Source: Pseudomonadales bacterium
GTDB taxonomy: Bacteria; Pseudomonadota; Gammaproteobacteria; Pseudomonadales; Azotimanducaceae
Direction: 5' to 3'
Assembly (NCBI GenBank): GCA_022827905.1
Contig: JAJEIQ010000065.1
Location: 1 to 36,298, forward strand
Length of the DNA: 36,298 nucleotides
Below are positions 24,409 through 32,030 of this stretch, in pieces (position 1 is the first letter of the stretch; each line of letters starts with the position of its first letter). The notes under the pieces are model-generated. The model worked only from the letters and a program-made list of their open reading frames with translations, was not told where the DNA came from and searched no databases. A program made the translations under genes and the position numbers.

Positions 24409-25563
24409 ATGGAAGCGCCGGAAATCACCGAAATCCGCCACGCCGTCCGGGCGCTGTGTGCCAACTACGGCGAGGACTATTGGCTCCAGCTCGACCGCGA
24501 ACGGGGCTACCCCACCGAGTTCGTCGCCGAGCTGACCGAATCGGGCTTTCTCACCGTGCTCATTCCCGAAGCCTACGGCGGCGCGGGCCTAGGCGTTTTT
24601 GAGGCGGCGGTGGTCATGGAGGAGGTCTGCCGCTCGGGCGCCCACGCCGGCGCCTGCCACGCGCAGATGTACGTCATGGGCTCGGTGCTGCGCCACGGCA
24701 ACGAAGCGCAAAAGCGCGCCTACCTGCCGAAGATCGCCGCCGGCGAACTGCGCCTGCAAAGCTTCGGCGTCACTGAGCCTACCACCGGCACCGATACCAC
24801 CAACTTGAAGACCACCGCCCGGCGGGAGGGCGATGTTTACGTCGTCAACGGCCAGAAGGTGTGGATCAGCCGCATCGAGCACTCCGACCTGATGGTGTTG
24901 CTGGCCCGGACCACCCCGCGCGACCAGGTGCAGCGCAAGACCGAGGGGCTCTCCGCCTTTATCGTCGATGTCAACCAGGCCAATGGGGCGGGCCTGACCA
25001 TCCAACCCATCGAGTCGATGATCAACCACCATAGCTGCACGCTGTTCTTCGACGACCTCGAGATCCCGGCCACCAACCTGCTCGGCGAGGAGGGTCAGGG
25101 CTTCAAGGTGATTCTCGACGGCATGAACGCCGAGCGCATCCTGATCGCCGCCGAGTGCGTGGGCGACGGCCGCTACTTCATCGACAAGGCCAGCGCTTAC
25201 GCCACCGAGCGCGAGGTGTTCAACCGTCCCATCGGCCAGAACCAAGGGGTGCAGTTCCCCATCGCCCGCAGCTACGCGGAAGTGGAGGCCGCTTGGCTGA
25301 TGGTGGAAAAGGGCGCGCGGCTGTTCGATGCCGGGGAGCCGTGCGGCGCCGAAGCGAACATGGCCAAGATGCTGGCCTCGGAGGCGTCCTGGAAGGCCGG
25401 CGACGTCTGCCTGCAAACCCACGGCGGCTTCGCCTTCGCCAAGGAGTACCACATCGAGCGCAAGTTCCGCGAAACCCGGCTCTACCAGATCGCGCCCATC
25501 TCGACCAACCTGATACTCAGCTACATCGGCGAGCACGTGCTCGGCATGCCGCGTTCGTTTTAA
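24409..25563 (+). CDS. Acyl-CoA dehydrogenase
   Basis: A 384-residue FAD enzyme. N-terminal helical domain (1-115), middle beta domain with SFGVTEPTTGTDT (118-130) and VWISR, and C-terminal helical domain with REVFNRPIGQ and QTHGGFAFAKEY. The usual catalytic Glu in the late YEGT motif is replaced here by an APIST sequence. Glu242 in MNAERILIA sits where isovaleryl- and long-chain acyl-CoA dehydrogenases carry their base, so it is the likely catalyst. This points to branched or bulky acyl-CoA substrates. ATG 24409 is chosen; a TATTCT -10-like element lies ten bases before it. A racemase gene follows 22 bases later, consistent with branched-chain acyl-CoA oxidation. Confidence 0.9.
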   Translation: MEAPEITEIRHAVRALCANYGEDYWLQLDRERGYPTEFVAELTESGFLTVLIPEAYGGAGLGVFEAAVVMEEVCRSGAHAGACHAQMYVMGSVLRHGNEAQKRAYLPKIAAGELRLQSFGVTEPTTGTDTTNLKTTARREGDVYVVNGQKVWISRIEHSDLMVLLARTTPRDQVQRKTEGLSAFIVDVNQANGAGLTIQPIESMINHHSCTLFFDDLEIPATNLLGEEGQGFKVILDGMNAERILIAAECVGDGRYFIDKASAYATEREVFNRPIGQNQGVQFPIARSYAEVEAAWLMVEKGARLFDAGEPCGAEANMAKMLASEASWKAGDVCLQTHGGFAFAKEYHIERKFRETRLYQIAPISTNLILSYIGEHVLGMPRSF

Positions 25564-25585
25564 CTTTTTCATCTAGGAGAAGCAC

Positions 25586-26725
25586 ATGGGACCACTCACC
25601 GGCCTCAAGGTCATCGAACTGCAAGGCATCGGCCCCGGCCCCTTCTGCGGCATGATGCTGGCCGACATGGGGGCGGAGGTCATTCGCATCGACCGCGCCT
25701 CGGCCGTCGGCCAGGAACCACGGCGCGCCGACATTCTGGCGCGGGGCCGCCGCAGCATCGCCGTGGACCTGAAGAACCCGGACGGCGTCGAGACGGTGCT
25801 CAAGCTGCTCGAGCAGGCGGATGTGCTGATCGAAGGCTTCCGGCCCGGCGTCATGGAACGGCTCGGCTTGGGGCCCGACGTCTGCCTGGAGCGCAATGCC
25901 GGCCTCATCTACGGTCGCATGACCGGCTGGGGGCAAACCGGCACCCTGGCTCAAGCCGCCGGCCACGACATCAACTACATCTCGCTCACCGCCGCCCTGC
26001 ACTCCATCGGCGAGCCGGGCGGCGCCCCGGTGCCGCCGCTGAACCTGGTGGGCGATTTCGGCGGCGGCGGCATGCTGCTGGCCTTCGGCGTGGTGGCGGC
26101 ACTCTTCGAGCGCGGCCGCTCCGGCAACGGGCAGGTGGTGGACGCCGCCATGACCGACGGCTCCGCGCTGCTGATGAACGGCGTTTTCGGCACGATGAAC
26201 TTGGGCCACTGGCTGCCGGAAAGGGGCAAGAACATGCTCGACGGCGGCGCCCACTTCTACGGCACCTTCGAAACCCAGGACGGCAAGCACGTCTCCATCG
26301 GCTCCATCGAACCCCAGTTCTACGCCCTGCTGCTGGAGAAGTCCGGCCTTGGCGAGGAGGACGGCCTAGCCGGGCAGATGGACCGCAGCAACTGGCCAGC
26401 CATGCGCGAGCGGCTGGAGCGCATCTTCAAGACCAAGACCCGGGATGAGTGGGACGCCATCATGCTCGGCACCGACATCTGCTACGCCCCGGTGCTGAAC
26501 TTCCAGGACGCCATCGACCATCCCCACAACCGCGCCCGCAGTACCTTCGTGGAAGTCGATGGCCTACACCAGGCCGCAGCTGCACCGCGCTTCAGCCGAA
26601 CCCCGCCGCAAACGCCAGGCGCGGCGGCGACCCCCGGCGCCCACACCGACGGCATTCTGGCGGAATTCGGCTTTGACGCCGCGGAGATCGGACGTTTGCG
26701 CGAAGCAGGAGCCATCGCCGGCTAG
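25586..26725 (+). CDS. Alpha-methylacyl-CoA racemase (CaiB/BaiF family III)
   Basis: A 379-residue family III CoA-transferase-fold enzyme. The hallmarks of alpha-methylacyl-CoA racemase are all present: [17 protein letters not shown] with His127, [11 protein letters not shown] with Asp157 and SIEPQFYA with Glu242, the pairs used as acid and base in the mycobacterial racemase. It interconverts (2R)- and (2S)-methylacyl-CoA so that beta-oxidation of isoprenoid, bile-acid or sterol side chains can proceed. It follows the acyl-CoA dehydrogenase by 22 bases, with ribosome site AGGAGAAG, so the two form an operon. Residues after about 335 are Pro/Ala-rich and less conserved. Strong call. Confidence 0.92.
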   Translation: MGPLTGLKVIELQGIGPGPFCGMMLADMGAEVIRIDRASAVGQEPRRADILARGRRSIAVDLKNPDGVETVLKLLEQADVLIEGFRPGVMERLGLGPDVCLERNAGLIYGRMTGWGQTGTLAQAAGHDINYISLTAALHSIGEPGGAPVPPLNLVGDFGGGGMLLAFGVVAALFERGRSGNGQVVDAAMTDGSALLMNGVFGTMNLGHWLPERGKNMLDGGAHFYGTFETQDGKHVSIGSIEPQFYALLLEKSGLGEEDGLAGQMDRSNWPAMRERLERIFKTKTRDEWDAIMLGTDICYAPVLNFQDAIDHPHNRARSTFVEVDGLHQAAAAPRFSRTPPQTPGAAATPGAHTDGILAEFGFDAAEIGRLREAGAIAG

Positions 26726-26740
26726 CAAACGCCCTGGCCT

Positions 26741-26795
26741 TCCGGAGCGAGGGCGTCTCGCCCTCGAACTAAACGCCCGAATCCACTCTGGACTC
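26741..26795. repeat. Intergenic palindromic repeat, copy 2
   Basis: Second copy of the 55-base repeat found at 5595-5649, same orientation and no gaps, with the same GAGGGCG/CGCCCTC hairpin. It lies just after the racemase stop and could also act as a terminator-like structure, although no T-run follows. Confidence 0.65.
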
Positions 26796-26829
26796 GATCA
26801 CTTGAAACTTGACTCCCCCACGATTTAGT

Positions 26830-26857
26830 TTAGTGTACTAGTTGACTAGTACACTAA
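26830..26857. promoter_or_regulatory. Operator for the GntR regulator (13-bp inverted repeat)
   Basis: A perfect palindrome, TTAGTGTACTAGT and ACTAGTACACTAA, separated by two bases. It lies 20 bases before the GntR start and overlaps a TTGACT -35-like hexamer. The size and symmetry are as expected for a YtrA-type GntR dimer that represses its own ABC transporter operon. Confidence 0.8.
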
Positions 26858-26871
26858 TAGTCTAGTAGAGT
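26842..26871 (+). promoter_or_regulatory. Probable promoter of the GntR-ABC operon
   Basis: TTGACT (26842-26847), an 18-base spacer and TAGAGT (26866-26871). The -35 overlaps the right half of the palindrome, so bound regulator would block polymerase. The predicted start of transcription would fall on or next to the ATG at 26878, hinting at a leaderless message. A weak AGAG is the only ribosome-site candidate. Confidence 0.45.
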
Positions 26872-26877
26872 ACCCCC

Positions 26878-27231
26878 ATGAACGAGTGGAACGACAACGA
26901 ACCCATCTACTGGCAACTGCGGCGGGTGGTGCTCGGCCAGATTCTCAGCGGCGCCCTGCCGGAAGGCGAGGCGGTGCCGTCGGTGCGCACCGTGGCCGGT
27001 CAGGAACGCATCAATCCGCTCACGGTGTCCAAGGCCTACCAAACCCTGGTCGATGACGGCCTGTTGGAAAAGCGGCGCGGCCTCGGCCTGTTCGTCACCG
27101 CAGGCGCTCGGGACGCAGCCCTCAAGCAGGAGCGGGCGCGCTTCCTGAACGAGGAGTGGCCCGCCACACGCGCCCTGATTGAAACCCTTGGACTCGACCT
27201 CACCCAATTGCTCGAAGGAGAAGACCCATGA
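26878..27231 (+). CDS. GntR-family regulator (YtrA type)
   Basis: A 117-residue repressor. A winged helix-turn-helix occupies about 8-75 (PIYWQLRRVVLGQILSGALP, then VPSVRTVAGQERINPLTVSK and LLEKRRGLGLFV). A short C-terminal helical tail of about 40 residues replaces the large effector domain of other GntR proteins, which is the YtrA subfamily layout. These proteins usually sit first in ABC transporter operons and repress them. The next gene starts inside this one's stop (ATGA). The nearby palindrome is its likely site. The inducer is unknown. Confidence 0.9.
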   Translation: MNEWNDNEPIYWQLRRVVLGQILSGALPEGEAVPSVRTVAGQERINPLTVSKAYQTLVDDGLLEKRRGLGLFVTAGARDAALKQERARFLNEEWPATRALIETLGLDLTQLLEGEDP

Positions 27232-28079
27232 CCGCCGTGGTAGCGCAGAACTTAACCAAGCAGTTCGGCGACGTGCGCGCCCTCGATGGCTTTGACCTGA
27301 CCGTTGAGCCCGGACAGATCGTCGGCCTCATCGGCCCCAACGGCTCCGGCAAGACCACCGCGCTCAAGGCCATTCTCGGTCTTTCTCGCCTTGATGGCGG
27401 CGAACTTGAAGTGTTCGGCCTCAATCCACCCAACCAGCGCCGCGACCTGATGCGGCGCACGGCCTACATCGCCGATATCGGCATTTTGCCTCGCTGGATG
27501 CGGATTCGCGATTTGCTCACTTTTGTCGCTTCGGTCAATCCGGCCTTCGACCGCAACAGGGCTGAAGCCGCCCTGGCCAACACCGAAATCCGGCCGGAAA
27601 AGAAGGTGGGCACCCTCTCCAAGGGCATGACCGTGCAGTTGCATCTGGCCATCGTGCTGGCCGTCAACGCCGAACTGCTGGTGCTCGACGAACCCACCTT
27701 GGGCTTGGACATCCTCTACCGGCAGCGCTTCTACGACGCCTTGCTGAACGACTACCTCGCCGAACGGCGCGCCATTCTGGTCACCACCCACGAAGTCCGT
27801 GAGATCGAGCACATCCTCACCGATGTCGTGTTCATCGATCGAGGCCGCACCCGGCTGCACCTAGGCACTGAGGAGCTGGCCGCAAGCTTTGCCAAGGTGC
27901 TGGCCAACGCGGAGCGCAGCGACGCCTTAAGGGCGATGAACCCGCTTTCCGAGCGTCGCAGCCTGCATGGCCTGGAATTCATCTTTCGGGACGCCAGCCG
28001 CCAAGCGCTGGCGGACCACGGCGAGGTCTCAACACCCAGCTTGGCCGAACTCTTCACCGCGGTCATGGAGGAAAGATGA
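27228..28079 (+). CDS. ABC transporter ATP-binding protein
   Basis: A 283-residue ATPase. Walker A is GPNGSGKTT with Lys42, the signature is a variant LSKGM rather than LSGGQ, Walker B is LLVLDEPTLGLD, and the H-loop is VTTHE. The variant signature and the C-terminal 70-residue extension match ATPases of YtrB/EcsA-like exporters that pair with YtrA regulators. It overlaps both neighbours by four bases, so the three-gene operon is strictly coupled. It should power the permease below. The transported substrate is unknown; cell-envelope stress or antibiotic export is typical for such operons. Confidence 0.92.
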   Translation: MTAVVAQNLTKQFGDVRALDGFDLTVEPGQIVGLIGPNGSGKTTALKAILGLSRLDGGELEVFGLNPPNQRRDLMRRTAYIADIGILPRWMRIRDLLTFVASVNPAFDRNRAEAALANTEIRPEKKVGTLSKGMTVQLHLAIVLAVNAELLVLDEPTLGLDILYRQRFYDALLNDYLAERRAILVTTHEVREIEHILTDVVFIDRGRTRLHLGTEELAASFAKVLANAERSDALRAMNPLSERRSLHGLEFIFRDASRQALADHGEVSTPSLAELFTAVMEER

Positions 28080-29050
28080 TGAGTGGATTCATTGGCCTTT
28101 GCCGCCGCGAATGGCTGGAACATCGCGGCGGATTCCTGTGGGCGCCCGCAAGCGTCGCCGCAGTCATCGTGGTCGCCGTCGTCCTGGTCCTGATCGTCGG
28201 CGAACTGGACCTGGCCCGAGTCGATTTGGATCTGGACATCAGTGAGGCCCCTGGCTCCAACACGGAAATCCGCATCGACGGCGAGGACACCAGCATCAGG
28301 GACCTGGTCGACGGCTGGCTGGCCCACCACGAATGGACCGACGAGACACTCTCCGCCCACTTGGCCACGCTTCGCCGGGGTGTCGCCGAGCCCTTCCACT
28401 ACGTCTATTTCATCGTGTTGGTGTTTGTGCTGCTCGGCGCCCTGTACGACGACCGCAAGGACCGAACGGTGCTGTTCTGGAAATCGGTGCCGGTGACGGA
28501 CACCGAGACGGTGTTGAGCAAACTCGTCACCGCCGTCTGGTTGGCCCCGGCCGCGACGATCGCCATGGTCCTCGCCGTGCAGGTGTTCCTGCTCACGGTC
28601 ATCAGCGGCCTCGCCGCCACCCACGAGACCCTGAGCATTTGGCCGATCTGGGCCAACTCCGGGTTGTTCATCGGCTTGGTTGAGCTGCTGGCCGGCTACC
28701 TGATTCAAGGGCTGTGGGCTTTGCCCGTCACGGGCTGGCTGCTGTTCATTTCCGCCGCCGTCAGCCGCGGCCCCTTCCTTTGGGCACTGTTCGCCCCTGC
28801 TGCCCTGGTGGTGCTCGAGGCGTTGGTCGGCCTGACGCCGGCGGTGCGAGACTTCATCCACGACCACCTTGCCTTCAGGGCCCTGCCCCGCGCCCGCCCC
28901 GGCGACGAGGACGTCCTCGAACACTCCGCCACCGGACTCGGGGACAGCATCGGCCTACTCGTCACCGTCGACTTGTGGGTGGGCATCGCCATCGGCGCCG
29001 CCTTCCTGGCCGGGGCCGTGCATTTGCGCCGCACCAAAAACGAGATCTAA
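28076..29050 (+). CDS. ABC transporter permease
   Basis: A 324-residue membrane protein. One helix lies near residues 18-40, followed by an extracytoplasmic loop (about 45-110), then five further hydrophobic segments (about 113-300). The order resembles the ABC-2 type permease in which a large loop follows the first helix. The ATG overlaps the ATPase stop by four bases. It forms the membrane channel of the GntR-regulated transporter. A single permease gene suggests a homodimer. The sequence shows no specificity. Confidence 0.85.
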   Translation: MMSGFIGLCRREWLEHRGGFLWAPASVAAVIVVAVVLVLIVGELDLARVDLDLDISEAPGSNTEIRIDGEDTSIRDLVDGWLAHHEWTDETLSAHLATLRRGVAEPFHYVYFIVLVFVLLGALYDDRKDRTVLFWKSVPVTDTETVLSKLVTAVWLAPAATIAMVLAVQVFLLTVISGLAATHETLSIWPIWANSGLFIGLVELLAGYLIQGLWALPVTGWLLFISAAVSRGPFLWALFAPAALVVLEALVGLTPAVRDFIHDHLAFRALPRARPGDEDVLEHSATGLGDSIGLLVTVDLWVGIAIGAAFLAGAVHLRRTKNEI

Positions 29051-29108
29051 GGCTGATGTCCGCTCGGCCTCCCTCCCTTCACAAATTGCCCGCGCATGCG
29101 TTAAATGG

Positions 29109-29135
29109 GCGCTTTTCACGATCTAGGAAAAGCGC
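29109..29135 (+). promoter_or_regulatory. Hairpin covering the ribosome site of the acyl-CoA dehydrogenase
   Basis: Perfect 9-bp inverted repeat, GCGCTTTTC (29109-29117) and GAAAAGCGC (29127-29135), with a nine-base loop, ending directly before the ATG. The AGGAA ribosome site falls in the loop end and 3' arm, so folding would hide it. This could make translation temperature- or factor-dependent, or be chance. Confidence 0.4.
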
Positions 29136-30428
29136 ATGGCTTGGGACTTTGAAACCGACCCCGAATTTCAGCGGGAACTCGACTGGATGGACGACTTCGT
29201 GCGCGAGGAGATCGAGCCCCTCGACTTCATCATCGGCCATCCCAACGACTTCACGGACCCGAATCGCGAGAAGCTCATCCCGCCCCTGCAAGCCGAGGTG
29301 AAAAAGCGCGGCCTGTGGGCCTGCCACCTCGGGCCGGACCTCGGCGGCCAGGGCTACGGCCAGCTCAAGCTCGGCCTGATGAACGAAATCCTCGGCCGGG
29401 CGAAGTGCGCGCCGGTGGCGTTCGGCTGCCAAGCCCCGGATTCGGGCAACGCCGAGATACTGGCCCACTACGGCACCCAGGCCCAGAAGGATCAGTACCT
29501 ACAGCCGCTGCTCGACAACGAGATCTGCTCCTGCTATTCCATGACCGAACCCCAGGGCGGCGCCGACCCCAAGGTGTTCACCTGCTCCGCCGAACTGATC
29601 GGCGATGAGTGGGTCATCAACGGCGAGAAGTGGTTCTCGTCAAACGCCCGCTACGCCTCCTTCCTGATCGTCATGGCGGTGACCGACCCGGAGGCGCCGC
29701 CCTACCAGCGCATGTCCATGTTCATCGTGCCCGCCGACACGCCGGGGGTGGAAATCCTGCGCCACGTGGCAGTCGGCTACGAAAGCAAGGGCGCCCATGC
29801 CTACATCCGCTACAACGACGTGCGCGTGCCACGCGATCACCTGCTCGGCGAGACCGGCCAAGGCTTCATCGTCGCCCAGACCCGGCTCGGCGGCGGCCGC
29901 ATCCACCATGCCATGCGCACCGTCGGCAAGATTCGGCGCGCCTTCGACATGATGTGCGAGCGCTCCCTCTCAAGGGAGACCCAAGGCGAGGTGCTCGCGC
30001 AAAAGCAGTTGGTGCAGGCCATGATCGCCGATAGCTGGATCGACATCGAGCAGTTCCGCCTGTTCGTGCTGCGCACCGCCTGGAAGATCGACCGCTTCAA
30101 GAACTACAAGGAAGTGCGGGCCGACATCTCGGCGGTCAAGGCGCAGATGCCCAAGGTCTATCACGACGTGTACGCCCGCGCCCTGCAGGTGCACGGCTCC
30201 TTGGGCCTGTCCACCGAAATGCCGTTCGCCGCCGGGGTGCTCGACAGCTTCCACATGGGCTTGGCGGACGGCCCCACCGAGGTGCACAAGGTGACCGTCG
30301 CCCGCCAAGTGCTCGGCCGCTACCAAGGCACCGAGGAGCTGTTCCCCGACTACCACTTGGTACGGCGCCGGGAACAGGCCTTGGCGAAGTACGCGGACTT
30401 GATCGAGCTTGAGGTGGCGGAGGGCTGA
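29136..30428 (+). CDS. Acyl-CoA dehydrogenase (ACAD10/11-like)
   Basis: A 430-residue FAD enzyme, slightly longer than the usual 380-400. It has CSCYSMTEPQGGADP (about 130-144), the FAD strand VINGEKWFSSNARYA, a long central helical region, and the C-terminal VHGSLGLSTEMPF and LADGPTEVHKVTVARQVL motifs. These last two are characteristic of the ACAD10/11 group, in which the acid/base role is taken by the DGPTE region. ACAD10/11-type enzymes act on branched or 4-hydroxy long-chain acyl-CoAs. It follows the ABC permease by 85 bases and has its own ribosome site in a hairpin. The substrate is unknown. Confidence 0.9.
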   Translation: MAWDFETDPEFQRELDWMDDFVREEIEPLDFIIGHPNDFTDPNREKLIPPLQAEVKKRGLWACHLGPDLGGQGYGQLKLGLMNEILGRAKCAPVAFGCQAPDSGNAEILAHYGTQAQKDQYLQPLLDNEICSCYSMTEPQGGADPKVFTCSAELIGDEWVINGEKWFSSNARYASFLIVMAVTDPEAPPYQRMSMFIVPADTPGVEILRHVAVGYESKGAHAYIRYNDVRVPRDHLLGETGQGFIVAQTRLGGGRIHHAMRTVGKIRRAFDMMCERSLSRETQGEVLAQKQLVQAMIADSWIDIEQFRLFVLRTAWKIDRFKNYKEVRADISAVKAQMPKVYHDVYARALQVHGSLGLSTEMPFAAGVLDSFHMGLADGPTEVHKVTVARQVLGRYQGTEELFPDYHLVRRREQALAKYADLIELEVAEG

Positions 30429-30500
30429 TCGGGCACTACCCGAGTAGCGTTCCCTGCCTGCGCTATGCCGAGGCACGTCCTTCGCGTCATCAAGAATCAC

Positions 30501-30533
30501 TTGACCAGTGTTCCATTTAGAACTAATTTAGAA
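30501..30533 (+). promoter_or_regulatory. vapBC promoter and direct-repeat operator
   Basis: TTGACC (30501-30506), a 17-base spacer and TAATTT (30524-30529), a close match to sigma-70 sites. Two copies of ATTTAGAA (30515-30522 and 30526-30533) lie 11 bases apart, one helical turn, overlapping the -10. Such phased repeats are typical of VapB-VapC autorepression. Transcription should start at the ATG of vapB, giving a leaderless message. Confidence 0.6.
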
Positions 30534-30535
30534 GC

Positions 30536-30739
30536 ATGAAAACCACAGTTGATATTCCCGATACCGAGCTTTCGGATGCCATCCGGTTTACTGGAGCGAA
30601 GACCAAGCGCGAAGCAGTGGTTACTGCAATCACGGATTTCAACCGGAGGCAGCGCATGGCCGAACTGACCCAATATGCCGGGACCTGCGCTGACCTGATC
30701 ACGGTTTCGGAGCTTCAGGCGGTGCGCCGAAAGGGTTGA
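30536..30739 (+). CDS. vapB: VapB-like antitoxin
   Basis: A 67-residue protein with MKTTVDIPD, the beta-strand opening of a ribbon-helix-helix DNA-binding domain, then an Ala/Thr/Lys helix (TKREAVVTAITDF) and a C-terminal toxin-binding tail. It pairs with the PIN-domain gene that begins one base after its stop. It binds the toxin and the shared promoter. Confidence 0.85.
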   Translation: MKTTVDIPDTELSDAIRFTGAKTKREAVVTAITDFNRRQRMAELTQYAGTCADLITVSELQAVRRKG

Positions 30740-30740
30740 C

Positions 30741-31112
30741 GTGATCCTTGTTGACACATCGTCCTGGATACACTTGCTTCGTCCCGACGGCGACCGGCAA
30801 GTTCGGAAAAACGTTGAAGCCGCGTTGGTGAGCGGTGAAGCCTGCTGGTGCGAGATGGTGCAACTTGAGCTATGGAATGGTGCCCGTGGCGACCAGGAAA
30901 AGAGGGTGCTGAGGGACTTTTCCCGAGTTCTGCCGGAATTGCCCATCAGCAGGGAGGTTTGGCAGCGCGCCTTCGATCTTGCAAGGCGGGCCCGAGCGCA
31001 GGGCCTCACCGTGCCAGCTACCGACATTGTAATCGCCGCCTGTGCCCGCCATCATGGCGCTGACATGGAAGCGGCGGACAAGGACTTCGATTTGCTGTCC
31101 GCCGTCGCTTAA
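30741..31112 (+). CDS. vapC: VapC-like PIN-domain toxin
   Basis: A 123-residue PIN-domain RNase. The acidic metal-binding residues are Asp5 (LVDTSSWI), Glu43 (QLELWNG), Asp95 (ATDIVIAACA) and Asp113 or Asp115 (ADKDFD). Length is normal for VapC. Such toxins cleave tRNA or rRNA with magnesium. The start is GTG, one base after the vapB stop, so it is translated by re-initiation. Confidence 0.9.
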   Translation: MILVDTSSWIHLLRPDGDRQVRKNVEAALVSGEACWCEMVQLELWNGARGDQEKRVLRDFSRVLPELPISREVWQRAFDLARRARAQGLTVPATDIVIAACARHHGADMEAADKDFDLLSAVA

Positions 31113-31187
31113 CGCTCAGCGAAAACTGGCCATCAAGGCATCGCTGCCGCAACGATCCACGCCATCCAATCCTGACGAGAGACCAAA

Positions 31188-32030
31188 ATGACCGAAGCAG
31201 CCTCTTACACGCCCCCTCGGGTCTGGCAATGGGACAAGGAGAGCGGCGGCCGCTTCGCCAACATCAACCGTCCCATCGCCGGAGCGACTCATGAGAAGGA
31301 CCTGCCGGTTGGCAAGCACGCGCTGCAGCTCTACTCCTTGGCCACGCCCAACGGGGTGAAGGTGACCATCCTGCTTGAGGAACTGCTGGAGCTCGGCATC
31401 GCCGAGGCCGAATACGACGCCTACTTGGTCAACATCGGCGAAGGCGATCAGTTCGGCAGCGGCTTCGTGGCGCTCAACCCCAACTCAAAGATCCCGGCGC
31501 TCGCCGACCACAGCACGTCGCCGCCCACCCGGGTCTTCGAATCCGCCGCCATCCTCGTCTATCTGGCGGAGAAGTTCGGCGCCTTCCTGCCCACCGAGCC
31601 CAGCGCCCGCGCCGAGTGCTTCTCCTGGCTTTTCTGGCAGATGGGCAGCGCCCCCTACCTGGGCGGCGGCTTCGGCCACTTCTACGCCTACGCCCCGGAG
31701 AAGCTCGAATACCCCATCAACCGCTACACCATGGAGGTGAAGCGCCAGCTCGACGTGCTGGAGCGCAACTTGGCGGAGCGCCAGTTTCTGTGCGGCGACG
31801 ACTACACCATCGCCGACATGGCTAACTACGGTTGGTACGGCGCGCTGGTCCTGCACAACATCTACGAGGCCGCGGAGTTTCTCGACGTCGCCTCCTACGC
31901 CGAAGTGACGCGCTGGGCCACGGCCATCGAGGCCCGGCCCGCCGTGCAGCGCGGCCGCCGGGTCAACCGCCCCTGGGGCCCCGAGGAAACCCAAGTGCGC
32001 GAACGCCACGGCCCGGAGGACTTCAAGTAG
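31188..32030 (+). CDS. Glutathione S-transferase, YghU-like
   Basis: A 280-residue cytoplasmic enzyme. The N-terminal extension (PPRVWQWDKESGGRFANINR) and the GATHEKDLPVGKHALQLYSL lead-in to the thioredoxin fold are typical of YghU. The thioredoxin domain has TPNGVKVTILLEEL and the NPNSKIPAL cis-Pro loop, followed by VFESAAILVYLAEKF. The all-helical C-terminal domain (about 140-260) has FLCGDDYTIADMANYGW. YghU binds two glutathione molecules and reduces disulfides and peroxides. It ends converging on the LLM gene with an eight-base overlap. The upstream ribosome site is GAGAG. Confidence 0.92.
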   Translation: MTEAASYTPPRVWQWDKESGGRFANINRPIAGATHEKDLPVGKHALQLYSLATPNGVKVTILLEELLELGIAEAEYDAYLVNIGEGDQFGSGFVALNPNSKIPALADHSTSPPTRVFESAAILVYLAEKFGAFLPTEPSARAECFSWLFWQMGSAPYLGGGFGHFYAYAPEKLEYPINRYTMEVKRQLDVLERNLAERQFLCGDDYTIADMANYGWYGALVLHNIYEAAEFLDVASYAEVTRWATAIEARPAVQRGRRVNRPWGPEETQVRERHGPEDFK

